Origin: Chara braunii
Lineage: Eukaryota; Streptophyta; Charophyceae; Charales; Characeae
Assembly (NCBI GenBank): GCA_003427395.1
Contig: BFEA01000007.1
Span: 5,049,046 to 5,091,092, forward strand
Reading direction: 5' to 3'
DNA length: 42,047 nucleotides
The notes under the pieces were generated by a model, which did no database searches, was not told the origin of the DNA, and was given only the letters and a program-made list of their open reading frames with translations. The translations under genes and the position numbers were made by a program. This document shows, one piece after another, positions 9,730 to 18,879 of the stretch; the stretch's first letter is position 1; every line of letters starts with the position of its first letter.

Positions 9730-11664
9730 ATGGGCCGCTTTCTTAGTATACCCTCCCACAGCACCCTCTTGTTTGAAGCCGGAATAAAACTATTTGTTTT
9801 ACCTTTTGTTTTCCCCGTTTTTGTCACAACGCTGATGGTGCAGTGGATCAGGAGACTGGTGTTGGCACAAGACCTCCCATGGCAAGCTCTGGCGTTGGAA
9901 CAACTCGCTCGTCTTGCCCCACAAGCCCCTCGAACAGTAAACCCCTTGACTTGGCTGGAAGACCGTTTCTGGCCCTTGCCGCGGCGCTCCCGCGCAGGCA
10001 GGAATCAGAACCGAGATGCGGCCCGCAGCGACCTTACCAACCGAGATGCGGCCCGCAGCGACATCACAAAAGATGACTTCTGGATTCATTGCTTGAAAGC
10101 CTGGCGTCAACTGCCATTGCCAGAAATACCTAGGCCAACCAGATGGGAGGAGGTGGTCCGACAACCTGTGTTCGGGAATAGAAATATCACGGACCGAAAC
10201 GGAAGAGTGTATCGTAGTTCGGACCCCCCGTGGAACAGCTGGGTCAAAAGGGGTATATTTAGAGTTAAAGACAACTGGGACTCAGAAAATAAGGGTTGGA
10301 AAACAGAATCACAAATGAGGACGTTACTGAAGCACTGCCACAACTTAGGAGATAATCCGGAAAGGTTGATCTTTGCGATCCCCCTGGACTGGGTGCGCAT
10401 TCTGCGTAAGGGACCCAATTTGAAGACTGGGGACTGGGTAATGACCCCCGGAGAGCCAGAGTGTGTGGGAAAGGTAGTGGAAACACGCACGGACAAATCG
10501 CTGATTAATCTCTTTCACAAAGGAAATGACAACAGATTAACTGAACGGGCCCCAGCCGCGCCGAGATGGTGCCGAAACTCTGATCTGAGTAGGATCCGGG
10601 TTCTGTGTGATAAGGAGGACTGCATAGCATACCAGCCGGGGACCTGCATCGTGGACCTCCCTTTCGATCCGGAGGAGTGGAAATGGCCCTCCCCGCGCAG
10701 ATCCCCGAGATCACGGAGCCGGGAGCTCCACGNCCTGACTGNGAAGGCTACTTNTCGATTGCTGCGCCCTAGGGTAAATCTGAAGGATATAGTAAAAACC
10801 CGTTGGAGGTCCCACTTGAATGTTGGGGCTGAAGTGATTCGCCCTATCCGATGGTTTTCCCTTACAAGGGCCAAACCTGCGAAGCTAGCTTCGCTGCAGT
10901 GGCAGATAGAACACCGCTGCCTCCCCACCAATGACTGGTTAATAGATCGCACCTATTTGGAACAAAGAGGGCTTGCCCTCCCANGGTGCAAGTCGTGTCA
11001 CATGGNGTTCCCCTCCCGGAGGATTCCGGAAACCATAGAACATATTTTCCTGCAATGCCCGGGGTCCGTTCTCACATGGCGATGGTGGGACAGAATTTGG
11101 CGTCTGCTGGACACCAAAACGAANTGGCCATGGGACTGGAGGGCGATACTGTGTGAGACATGGACCTCCCCCACACTTAGTACCTTTGAGGAGAACATGT
11201 TTAGAATAGGGAGGAGGGCGGTTATGTGGGCGATCTGGAGAAGACGCTGCATACACACTTTGGAGGGCGTCCGTATAGCGGGGGAGGAAATGACGGACAT
11301 GATCAGACAATTTATACAGCAAGAACTAATGACGCAATGGCAGAAGGTTAAGGGCCAGCTAGATCTGTGCCAAACAAGGAATGAAATCAAACAAACAATC
11401 CAAAAATTCTCGGGGGACTGGTTGGGCGGCGAGAATGGCGGCCGAATTGCCTCCATCACATGGGAGGGCGGCAAAATCCCGGAAGGCGAAGGGGACAACC
11501 AAGTCGGGAACCGGGATCCGATCAGGAAGGACTACCAGCTTTGTTTTAAAGATTGGACAACGGTGGGCCAAGAGGTCCCGTTACGGCCTTCTGCGGACTT
11601 CCCCGACCCCTTTCCCCCTCATCAGCTGGCTGTGGTGGACATGCAATGGTACGGAGCAGAGTAA
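9730..11664 (+). pseudogene. LINE-type ORF2 C-terminal half with RVT zinc-binding domain
   Basis: One continuous 644-codon frame from ATG 9730 to TAA 11662. Residues about 140-190 (PVFGNRNITDRNGR, PPWNSWVKRGIFRVKD) match the post-RT region of plant LINEs. Residues about 395-450 form the RVT zinc-binding domain: HRCLPTNDWL, CKSC, then EHIFLQCP, giving a C-x2-C ... H-x4-C set. The RT palm with its YADD box is absent, so this is a 5'-truncated LINE, the usual outcome of incomplete reverse transcription, even though a new ATG heads the frame. Six ambiguous bases (10733, 10742, 10754, 10984, 11006, 11124) fall in it. No poly-A tail follows; the element ends in CA microsatellite near 11886. An unbroken frame of this length may mean recent insertion or domestication; I favour the former. 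Confidence 0.82.
10009..10068 (+). repeat. 30-bp in-frame tandem repeat in the LINE frame
   Basis: Two adjacent 30-bp units (10009-10038, 10039-10068) encode NRDAARSDLT and NRDAARSDIT. They lie in a linker before the conserved LINE region and keep the frame open. Confidence 0.93.
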
Positions 11665-11886
11665 GCAAGACTGCAAATGCAAGGGAGGGACCAGTTTGTA
11701 TACGCAGTGATCTGGCGCCCGACATGGGGTGAAGAGGCTCCTCCCTGTTCTGACACAACCTGCTCAGTTAATCCTCTGGGTCCCAGAGCAATCAATGCTG
11801 GCAGGATTCTCCCTAATTTTAGTCTGTGTTTTCACTCTGTGTATGGGACGCTGGACCCGATTTCCAGCAGGTGCTTTCACTCTGTG
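11665..11886 (+). other. Probable LINE 3' untranslated region
   Basis: A non-coding segment between the LINE stop and a CA microsatellite. No polyadenine tail or target-site duplication could be identified, so the 3' end is uncertain. Confidence 0.45.
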
Positions 11887-11887
11887 N

Positions 11888-11985
11888 ACACACACACACA
11901 CACACATACATAAGTGTGGCAGTGTACATTTCCATGTTCTAGCGGTAGATTCGTTCGATTTTGCTCATCCTATCGATGGAAGTAC

Positions 11986-12036
<51 letters not shown>

Positions 12037-12130
12037 TGTAGTTTGCATCTGACAGCTCCTTGTGTGTGTCCGTCGCAGTGTATCTTCCTATGTTCTTGCA
12101 GAAGATTCCTCATTTTGCACTATGGCAGGT
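11888..12130 (+). repeat. Copies 3 and 4 of the ~132-bp dispersed repeat with CA/CT microsatellites
   Basis: Copy 3 (core 11921-11985) is followed by CT then CA runs (11988-12032), as in copy 1. Copy 4 (12077-12125) is more diverged (TATGTTCTTGCAGAAGATTC). The order core-CT-CA is the same as left of the LINE. Confidence 0.8.
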
Positions 12131-12165
12131 TGCTCAGTTGATGCACACATGAAACTGTTGAATTG

Positions 12166-12240
12166 ACTTCGAATCCAGCGGCAAACACAATAAAACAGTA
12201 TTGATCCAGCGGCAACCACAATAAAACAGTATTGATCCAG
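12166..12240. repeat. Short tandem repeat, 31-bp unit
   Basis: GATCCAGCGGC(A)ACCACAATAAAACAGTATT is present twice, with a partial third copy that merges into the SINE head. A related AATCCAGCGGTGCCAACAATAAAA occurs at 12822-12845. The units include TTCGAATCC, which resembles a tRNA T-loop, suggesting they are chewed-up SINE ends. Confidence 0.75.
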
Positions 12241-12597
12241 CGGCCTAGCTCAGTTGGTAAGGCACGCAAGTGGCATTCAGGAGGTCTTGGGTTCAATCCC
12301 CATTGGCCTCATGTACCTTCCTGGGCAAGCTTGGCGCCCGCCACCTAGAGATATGCCGTTGGTCCCCCCAAGTGGCATTGATCAGAGACTGCTAATGTTC
12401 ATAGGGGGAGGGGACCGGAGGGGAGGCACAGTGACTGGCCCATCGAAGAAGCTCGGTCCTGATGCTACCGGCTGACCCCTGGCCGGTATCGTCTACCTGC
12501 TGTAGCAGGCAGGTATCGATCCTGCTGGTGGGTGCAGCTCCCGCATGTTCCCTCGTTGGAGGCTTGAGCACGTAATACTATAATGACAATAAAAAAG
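12238..12597 (+). mobile_element. tRNA-derived SINE
   Basis: The head (12242-12308) looks like a tRNA: an A box TAGCTCAGTTGG at 12246-12257, a B box GGTTCAATCCC at 12290-12300, a T-arm stem around the B box, and GGCC ends that can pair as an acceptor. These are the internal RNA polymerase III promoter elements. A non-tRNA body follows (12309-12560), then a tail ending in GACAATAAAAAA near 12590 and AAT/AAC repeats to 12717. The body recurs at 20276-20455. SINEs encode nothing and depend on a LINE for copying; whether the LINE at 9730 is the partner cannot be told. Confidence 0.82.
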
Positions 12598-12660
12598 GCC
12601 TGAAAGGCCGTGCTGTCCAGATTTGACAGGTAATTGAATTGGTTGGGCTGAAAGAATTAG

Positions 12661-12720
12661 CCTTAAAAAAAAAATAATAATAATAAAAAACAACAACAAC
12701 AACAACAACAATAAAACAAT
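12661..12720. repeat. A-rich AAT/AAC simple repeat
   Basis: An A run, (AAT)n, then (CAA)n; possibly the tail of the SINE or of a neighbouring copy. Confidence 0.85.
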
Positions 12721-12925
12721 TCCAATTTACAAAGCATCCGCCAGCGTGCTGATGCCTTGGCCGATGTGAGGGGGAGGAGGTCCGAACACAATGTGCGCGG
12801 GGGTAGACACGGCGAAAAGTTCGAATCCAGCGGTGCCAACAATAAAATAGTTCTAATTTACAAATCATCCGACGACGTGCTGATGCCTTGGCCGCTGTTA
12901 GGGGGAGGAGGAGGTCCGAACACAA
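12700..12925. repeat. 131-bp tandem duplication
   Basis: The segment with ATTTACAAAKCATCCG ... GTGCTGATGCCTTGGCCG is present at 12724-12768 and again at 12855-12900, offset 131 bp. It is followed both times by GGGGGAGGAGGTCCGAACACAAT. Confidence 0.9.
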
Positions 12926-13240
12926 TCTGCGAGGGGAAGAGCATGTCGTGCAAGGACGGGGAGGAGGTCGTGCGAGGGGGAGGAGGAGGTCGAACAAGGG
13001 GGAGGAGGTCCGAGGAGGGGGAGGAGTGGGTCGTGCAAACCGGAGGAGGAATCGTGGGAGGGGCAGGAGGAGGTCGCGCAATGCAGACGAGGGGTTGCAG
13101 GAGGTCGTGCGGAAGGGGGAGGAGGTCGCAGCGGTGGGAGGAGGAGGTTGTGCTAGGTGGAGGAGTTTGTGCCAGCGGGAGGAGGGGGCCACCAGGGAGG
13201 ACGAGGAGGTTGCGAGGTCGCACAAGGGGAAGGAGGTGGG
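12895..13240. repeat. G-rich degenerate minisatellite
   Basis: Variants of GGGGGAGGAGGTCG repeat about a dozen times on the plus strand with strong G/C strand asymmetry. Several units have closely spaced G runs that could form G-quadruplexes. It gives long Arg/Gly-rich frames on both strands that I do not consider genes. Confidence 0.85.
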
Positions 13241-13241
13241 C

Positions 13242-13242
<1 letters not shown>

Positions 13243-13314
<72 letters not shown>
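13243..13314. repeat. (GA)n microsatellite
   Basis: A perfect GA run of about 35 units. Confidence 0.98.
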
Positions 13315-13316
<2 letters not shown>

Positions 13317-15414
13317 TCCTTCTTTTTGTGGGGGGGAGGTAACTTTCCAAATACCCCCATAAGTTGTGGAATGACCTTTTGGGCTGACATGTTTGTGTTA
13401 TGCCCCTGTCAGGTGGGTGTGTAAATTTGCTCGGCCTTTTGCAATTGCACCTACGAACACTTGGCAACTGCCGGGGCATTTTGCAAAGTTGGGCAGCGTC
13501 CCGTACGGGTACATAGCAAAGATGGGGTCCAACTGATGGCTGGGTTGTTTCACAAACGTCCGCTGCGGCGGGTCCACTTGTTCTTTGAAATTTTCTTCTT
13601 TTTTTTCCCTTTCTTTTCTAACAGAACGACAATTATTATTATATGCTGGGAACCGGGCCCAGCGTTTCCCGAGCTGAGCAAGGCTCTCCGGCCAAGCAGA
13701 GCCCCGACCACAGTAATCAACGTCAAGGAGTTCATATAATTGACCTTATACAGACATCTAACTTATTATATGAAGCTTGTGATTTTTTAGCTATCCGTTC
13801 CCAAACAAAAACACAAAACCTAAGGCGTATAATAAGTCCTATTCAATCCAAGAGCTAACAAATCTCTCGATAGCTTTGCTTTGGCGGTTGGTCTTTCTCT
13901 CTTTTTTTCCTTTTTTTCCTTTCTTTTTTTTTTCCCGGCTGTGTGCTGAATACATGAGAGGGACCCTTGGTTTACTTTCAACCCTGTCCATTCCGCCGCC
14001 TCGCCACGCCCACGGCTCCATCGTGGCTGCCCTCCCCGCATGACTTGGCCCGCCTTTGCCGGTTTATCTCTTCTCCGCTTCTCAGCCGTGGCTTCACCGC
14101 GGCGGGTCCGACTTGTCACAATAAAGAACAGCTCGAGAACCACCAGTACCTCTGAGACTCTTATTCCCGATGCGGCTTTGCCCTGAAAACGAGCCACCGG
14201 CAGTGCACTTTTTTCTTTTCTTGCTGGCGCCACCAGCAATTATGGTCTGATAGCACATTTCATCAGAAGAACCTGGATTGACGCGATTTCAATTCTCAAG
14301 TTTGCTTGGGTGAGGTGCTGGTGGTTTAGGGGGGGTGGGGGGGGAAAGGAACTCAAAAGGCGTTCCTGGGATAGGCTCAGGTTGAAGGGCTCCCCAAACT
14401 GAGACAGGGACCCCGTCTACCTCCATGGCTGTGTCATCTGTCTGTTGGTATTTCAAGATATGTGCCTTGGCTCAAACCCCAGCTTCCAATAACTGGGTCA
14501 AAAGCAGGCTCATGCAGGTGTTTGTGAGTGGGTGCATGGGCGCACTTGGAGCTTTTCGCACAGCTCCTTTGCGGCAGGTGTTTTTTTGGCCCAGCCCATT
14601 GCCAGAGCTGTGGGGCTTTTTCCGCGCTGGTCTTTTCTTTGGCCGCTCGGGGCTTTTCACTCAGGTCTTTTGTGGCCATGGCCGCCGCCCAAGCCCGGGC
14701 CAAACAAGACGCTCAGGCGGTAGCAACGTGCAACGGAAAGCTGCTGCCAAAGCCCTGGCGACAGTGGCTGCCCAAACGCAAAAGGAAAAAACAAGCACGG
14801 TGCACAAAAACATCTGCAGTTCAAGTGCATGCATACGATGCGGAAACGGAAAAAAAAACGGGGTTTGAAACCCCGCTCCTGGATCCTAGAGAGATCAGAA
14901 CGCGACAAATAAAAAGAGAAGAGCAACGCCCTCTGACATGTCTGACATGGAAAAGCAACAAACAACATCGCTCTTGAAGGACAGCCCGTTCAATAGGATC
15001 GGATGAACGGCTGCAATCCAAGATCACCGCCGATCGTGGACTCACAGGGACAAGTGCCCCTTTTGTGAATGTGATGACAAACACTGGGATGGCTCCCAGC
15101 AAAAACGGACAAGTGTCCCTTTTGCAAATACAATGACAAACACTGGGAAGGAAAGCCTTCGGAACACACCAAGATTGAATCCCTGCCACCAGCACAAAGA
15201 TCTAAAGGCCCACAGCACACATGAAAAGGCAAAACTCAGCACATGACGAGGTGCCCCAGGCCCACTTGGCTATAGCATATTGTAATGATATTGCTTGGAT
15301 GCCATTTATGGCGAAGCTTCCCATATATATATGTTCACCACCTGTGGTGATTTGACATGCCCAAACACGTAAAGTCACCTTGACGTCGACCTTCAGCTAC
15401 ATGAAGAACCTCAC
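13315..15414. other. No confident gene; mixed intergenic or intronic sequence
   Basis: Contains a poly-pyrimidine stretch (13890-13935), a G run (14320-14344) and GC-rich text at 14500-14760 without recognisable domains. A plus-strand segment at 15048-15165 carries two copies of a Cys-rich peptide (see separate entry). If the kinesin gene is intact, this region would be its next intron, but I could not find its next exon here. Confidence 0.5.
15048..15165 (+). repeat. 59-bp tandem duplication encoding a Cys-rich motif
   Basis: GGACAAGTG starts at 15048 and again at 15107. In their own frames the copies read KCPFCECDDKHWDG and KCPFCKYNDKHWEG, a CxxC...H pattern like a small zinc finger. The 59-bp offset puts the copies in different frames, so any protein would be broken. 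I do not recognise the family. Confidence 0.5.
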
Positions 15415-15519
15415 CTGAGTTTCTTTCAATCGCTCACCAGTGGCACCACTTCTTGACAGCCGCTCACTTCCAGCAAGGTCAATCAGATTGAGGACTCCAT
15501 TGACCTGCTGTTCTGTGCC
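15415..15519 (-). CDS. Kinesin exon with switch II
   Basis: Exactly 35 codons, phase 0 at both ends, with an intact DLAGSE. The exon ends after ...RLKETQ. Confidence 0.9.
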
Positions 15520-15950
15520 CTGCAAAGCAGATCGAGAAGTTCAATAAATCTGAGTGGTGAATCGGAAACAAAATATCACAATGTAAGCTTTCTGCACATA
15601 TCGACCACCTACATTTGACAATGCAAAAAAATTGCAAGGCAGATGTCTCTTGGCCTTTCCAAAAGCAGCTATGTCTGAAGGATTTCCATATGTGATGCCT
15701 AATAAGAGAGTTTATTCAGTTCTGATCTGGTCAGTAATGGGCATTGGGCATGGTTACACACTTAGAACTTCATGGCAGGATTGATTTCGAAGCACTTAAT
15801 TCTGGTGAACAGAATTGGGACAATCTCATTCACTATGTTAGCACATGGTGCTTGTTTGAGGAACTCACATCATTCACACCCGTGATTCTCAATGTGAAAA
15901 CGCAGTGGCTTCTCGAGGACCTCTCGTTCATAGCAGTTTTCCCAACAGAC
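15415..15950 (-). CDS. Kinesin-14 motor domain, two exons of a partial gene
   Basis: Two minus-strand exons with consensus splice sites encode the nucleotide-binding core of a kinesin motor. Exon a (15869-15950) has acceptor TTCATTTTCAG and donor GTGAGT and reads [24 protein letters not shown], containing the switch I motif NxxSSRSH. Exon b (15415-15519, 105 nt) has acceptor CTTTGCAG and donor GTGAGG and reads [25 protein letters not shown], containing the switch II motif DLAGSE. The 349-nt intron lies at phase 0. These motifs bind ATP and couple hydrolysis to microtubule movement. The wording [20 protein letters not shown] fits minus-end-directed plant kinesin-14 (ATK type). The exon encoding AINKSLS and the upstream P-loop exon were not found, so the gene has long introns or is a fragment. 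Confidence 0.9.
15869..15950 (-). CDS. Kinesin exon with switch I
   Basis: An 82-nt exon entered in phase 2 (first base completes a codon begun upstream). It has no stops and keeps all switch I residues (N-E-R-S-S-R-S-H). The donor sits after GTGAATGAT. Confidence 0.88.
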
Positions 15951-16640
15951 CTGAAAATGAACGAACAAAAAGAGGTCAGGACATCATGAAAACCAGGATG
16001 GGAATTCACTCCCATCCTCCTAAGCAATCTTCCAATTGGACTCGACAGCTGGGTATTCAAGGCCATCTGGCTGGTCCTTTGTACAGCATTTGAAGGAATT
16101 TGGCAACCCAATAATGGCACAGCCAAACATTAGCACACAGGTCAGCCTGTCGTGCCGTCACTCACAGCAAAGATGTGATCAGTGTCGGTAACACTTTGGA
16201 ATGCAAGGGAACAAATCTGCTTCGTTGTTTGCATATGTCCATTCCTCTATTTCGTTTTTGTTTTAAATTGATTTTCATTATCATAATTACTTATCCTCTG
16301 ACATCAATGCTATGCAGCTATAGTTATTATAGCAATCACAGTTTACATAATTATTACTAATGAGCCCCTTGCTGCCATTGGTAAGGAATACTAAGGATTA
16401 ATTTTGCTCTCAACTCTAAGGATTGGGAATGCCAAGCAGGCAGCCAAAGCCAACTGGAAATCTGAGCAACTAGGCCTTGCCAGCGGCCTGGGAATTTTGC
16501 CCTGTTAAGAAGTGCTACTTTTTCAACTTTTTGGTCTTCTTTTTCTTTGTTTTCAATTGACATTAAATGCATTGCACACTTTCACATGATTCTTACACAA
16601 GTCCGAACACAAACGAAACAAACATGTGATATGGACTCAA
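15951..16640. other. Probable kinesin intron; no exon recognised
   Basis: AT-rich in part (16240-16350). The minus strand would need an exon ending in the residues before SVGKT, and none was found. No other gene seen. Confidence 0.45.
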
Positions 16641-17267
16641 AAGTAGTATTTACAAATCAACGCAAGTAAACAGTATTGTCTTCTTCAAGCTTGCAGCTAT
16701 GGCTGCTTGCATACAACATACGGTAAGTCTCTTCTCTCACGCACTGTACTCTCTCTTCCTACTCTATGCTCACACAGGCCCTGCACTCTAACTTCCTGAA
16801 TGCCTTCTAGTCGCTTCACTCTCTCTCTCTCTATCTCTCACTCAAGCTACACTACGCTGCTCATCCGCTGTTGTAACACACAAGACCGAAACAGCGCTTC
16901 TGCATCCAACAAGGAAGCAAATTGTGTTGATGTTTGGTCGCTGCTGTACATTTCTACTCAAATTCGCAAATCAACGCAAGTAAACACAATTGTCTTCTTC
17001 AAGCTTGCAGCTATGGTCGCTCACATACAACGTACGGTAAGACTCTTCTCTCACTCGCTGTTCTCTCTCTTCCTACACTATGCTCACACAGGCCCTGCAC
17101 TCTGCCTTTCTGAATGCCTCCGGTCGCTTCACTCTCACTCTATCTCTCACTCGAGCTATATTGCGCTGTTCATCCGCTGTAGTAACCCAGAAGACCCAAA
17201 CAACGCTTCTACATCAACACGAAAGCATATTGCGTAGATGTTTGGTTGCTGCCAGACTTTTCTACTC
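16640..17267. repeat. 314-bp tandem duplication
   Basis: CAAATCAACGCAAGTAAACA starts at 16653 and at 16967. The two units then run in parallel (TCTTCTTCAAGCTTGCAGCTATGG, CTCTCTTCCTAC, CACACAGGCCCTGCACTC) with moderate divergence. Pyrimidine-rich tracts followed by CACACAG resemble splice acceptors, but no coding text follows. Confidence 0.92.
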
Positions 17268-17399
17268 CACTGGGGCCTTGAATTGTCAACTCAGGTGTTG
17301 GGTCCCGTACTTGTGAGTGTGGTTGCCTCTGACAACCGGAATGTCTCGGACTTCCCCGGACTGAGCTGCGACTGATAGGCGGACAGACAAACAGTAAGC

Positions 17400-17858
17400 T
17401 GCCCAGGTTTATACCAAGTCAGATATGATTTGAAGACAAACAGTGATCTTTGCAAAAAGCAAAATTAAACTAACTCTTTAGATTTGTAGAAATTTTTGCA
17501 GCACTTCCCCTAGCGAAAGTGCCTTTCCAAAATTTATACAAAGTTAAATATGAATTCTAAAACTCATTTTGACTTCACAAGTCAACCTTTGTCTAACTCC
17601 CTGATTCAGTAAAAAATTGGGCAGCACTTCCCCTATAAAAGTAGGCCTCCCAAATTTTGGCTAAGTCAAATATATGACTAGGACAAAAATTGAATTTGGT
17701 AAAGATAAATTTGACTAACTTCTTAGATTTGTAGAAATTTTGGCAACACCTCCCCCAACGAAAGTGACTTTCCAAAATTTATACAAAGCCAAATATGAAG
17801 TCTGAATGAACTTAACTATGAAAGACAAAATTTGAACAAACTCCTATCGCTTCAGCAC
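17400..17858. repeat. Tandem array, ~122-bp unit, AT-rich
   Basis: Three units begin with CTAACTYYYT at 17470, 17593 and 17715 (offsets 123 and 122). They share GCARCACYTCCCC, then CCAAAATTTATACAAAG. A partial unit precedes (GGTTTATACCAAGTCAGATATGA near 17406) and a partial start follows near 17836. No coding potential. Confidence 0.9.
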
Positions 17859-18030
17859 ATGGTGAGCATCTAGAACGACTACCTATCCATAGACAAACTC
17901 AAACCAACTCACAAGCAAGCACATACCACCAAATAAGTACTCTCACCAAAACCCCTAGTTGCTTTCACATAAGATACTTCATTGATCCTTCAAAAGATTA
18001 ACCCTTTACCCTATCTTACATATGGTATGA

Positions 18031-18620
18031 CGCTAGGCCATTCTGCTTAGAAACAATGACTAGCCTGCCTTAGGCCATGCACAAACAATTTGCACAACTA
18101 CTTCTCTCTTCTTTTGGGCATGCGACTGAACCATTTTGCTTAGAAACAATGCCTAGTCGCCCTGAATTGTTTAAACATCTTTTTAGTAATATGGCTTAAG
18201 CTAGACCATTATGCTTAGAAACAATGTCTACTTGTCTGTTCACATGCAAATATAGATAAGTAGTTCCAATGTATATCCGCTTTGCACATAATGTGTGGCT
18301 TCAGGCTAAGCCATTCTGCTTAGAAACAATGCTTAGCCTTTCACAAAAACCCTCCCTCAGAACAAAACAAAGGACTAAACCATTCTGCTTAAAAACAATC
18401 TTCAGTCTATCTTAAAACACACAAAAGCATAAAGTTGGACCATTTTGCTTAGAAACAATGTCCAACTTCAATCATAAACTCTAAAAGAAATAGGTAGACC
18501 AAGCCATTCGTCTTAGAAACAATGTTTGGCCTCACAAATTAGACAGACAAACCCTCAAAAATAAACACAGCAACCACACCATTCTGCTTTGCTTAGAAAC
18601 AATGTCTGATCCTTATTTAC
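18031..18620. repeat. Array of eight hairpin units with constant loop and varying paired arms
   Basis: The core CCATTYTGCTTAGAAACAATG recurs near 18038, 18131, 18206, 18311, 18380, 18440, 18504 and 18579, at spacings of about 60-100 bp. CATT and AATG pair, leaving the loop YTGCTTAGAAAC. Outer arms differ between units yet pair: GCTAG/CTAGC (unit 1), GCGACT/AGTCGC (2), TAGA/TCTA plus AAG/CTT (3), AGGCTAAG/CTTAGCCT (4), GACT/AGTC (5), AAGTTGGA/TCCAACTT (6), CCAAG/TTTGG (7). Unit 8 has an enlarged loop and no outer pairing. A single C is bulged between outer arm and CATT in most units. Spacers are A/C-rich and unstructured. No protein coding. It could be a structured RNA, processed hairpin precursors or a foldback repeat family. 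Confidence 0.9.
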
Positions 18621-18879
18621 TTTCCTTCTTGCTTCAACCGAACGCAGCCCGTCCCTACGTCCACATCCGTCAAAATCCCTTCTCTGATCCCATCCTTCCA
18701 ATCATTTAAGTGCACCTGGCTCGAATCCCGACCAACTTCGCTCACTCCGCCACCCTCTTCTCTGCCCCGTGCGCCCGCGCTACCTTCACACCGCGCAAGC
18801 CATACATCGCAACCCATAAAGACTCACTACTATAACCTTTATCTAACACCGCCATCAGATTCACCCAACCTCGACTCTC

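Noticed and set aside
12242-12308. Functional tRNA gene
   Set aside because: A and B boxes are good, but acceptor pairing is broken after four pairs, the anticodon arm is not convincing, and the body continues into a dispersed repeat. A SINE head fits better.
12578-13424. Long Arg/Gly, Pro/Leu and Ser/Leu reading frames on both strands
   Set aside because: They are translations of the GA run and the G-rich minisatellite; no domain and no codon bias.
14425-15242. Several overlapping ORFs of 60-150 codons
   Set aside because: No domain, inconsistent frames, low complexity in parts; only the Cys-rich duplication was worth recording.
17470-17850. Centromeric satellite from the ~122-bp repeats
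   Set aside because: Only about three diverged copies are present, too few to claim a satellite array.
18031-18620. CRISPR-like array (constant core, variable spacers)
   Set aside because: Unit spacing varies from about 60 to 100 bp, arms change with pairing preserved, and the context is eukaryotic with no cas genes.
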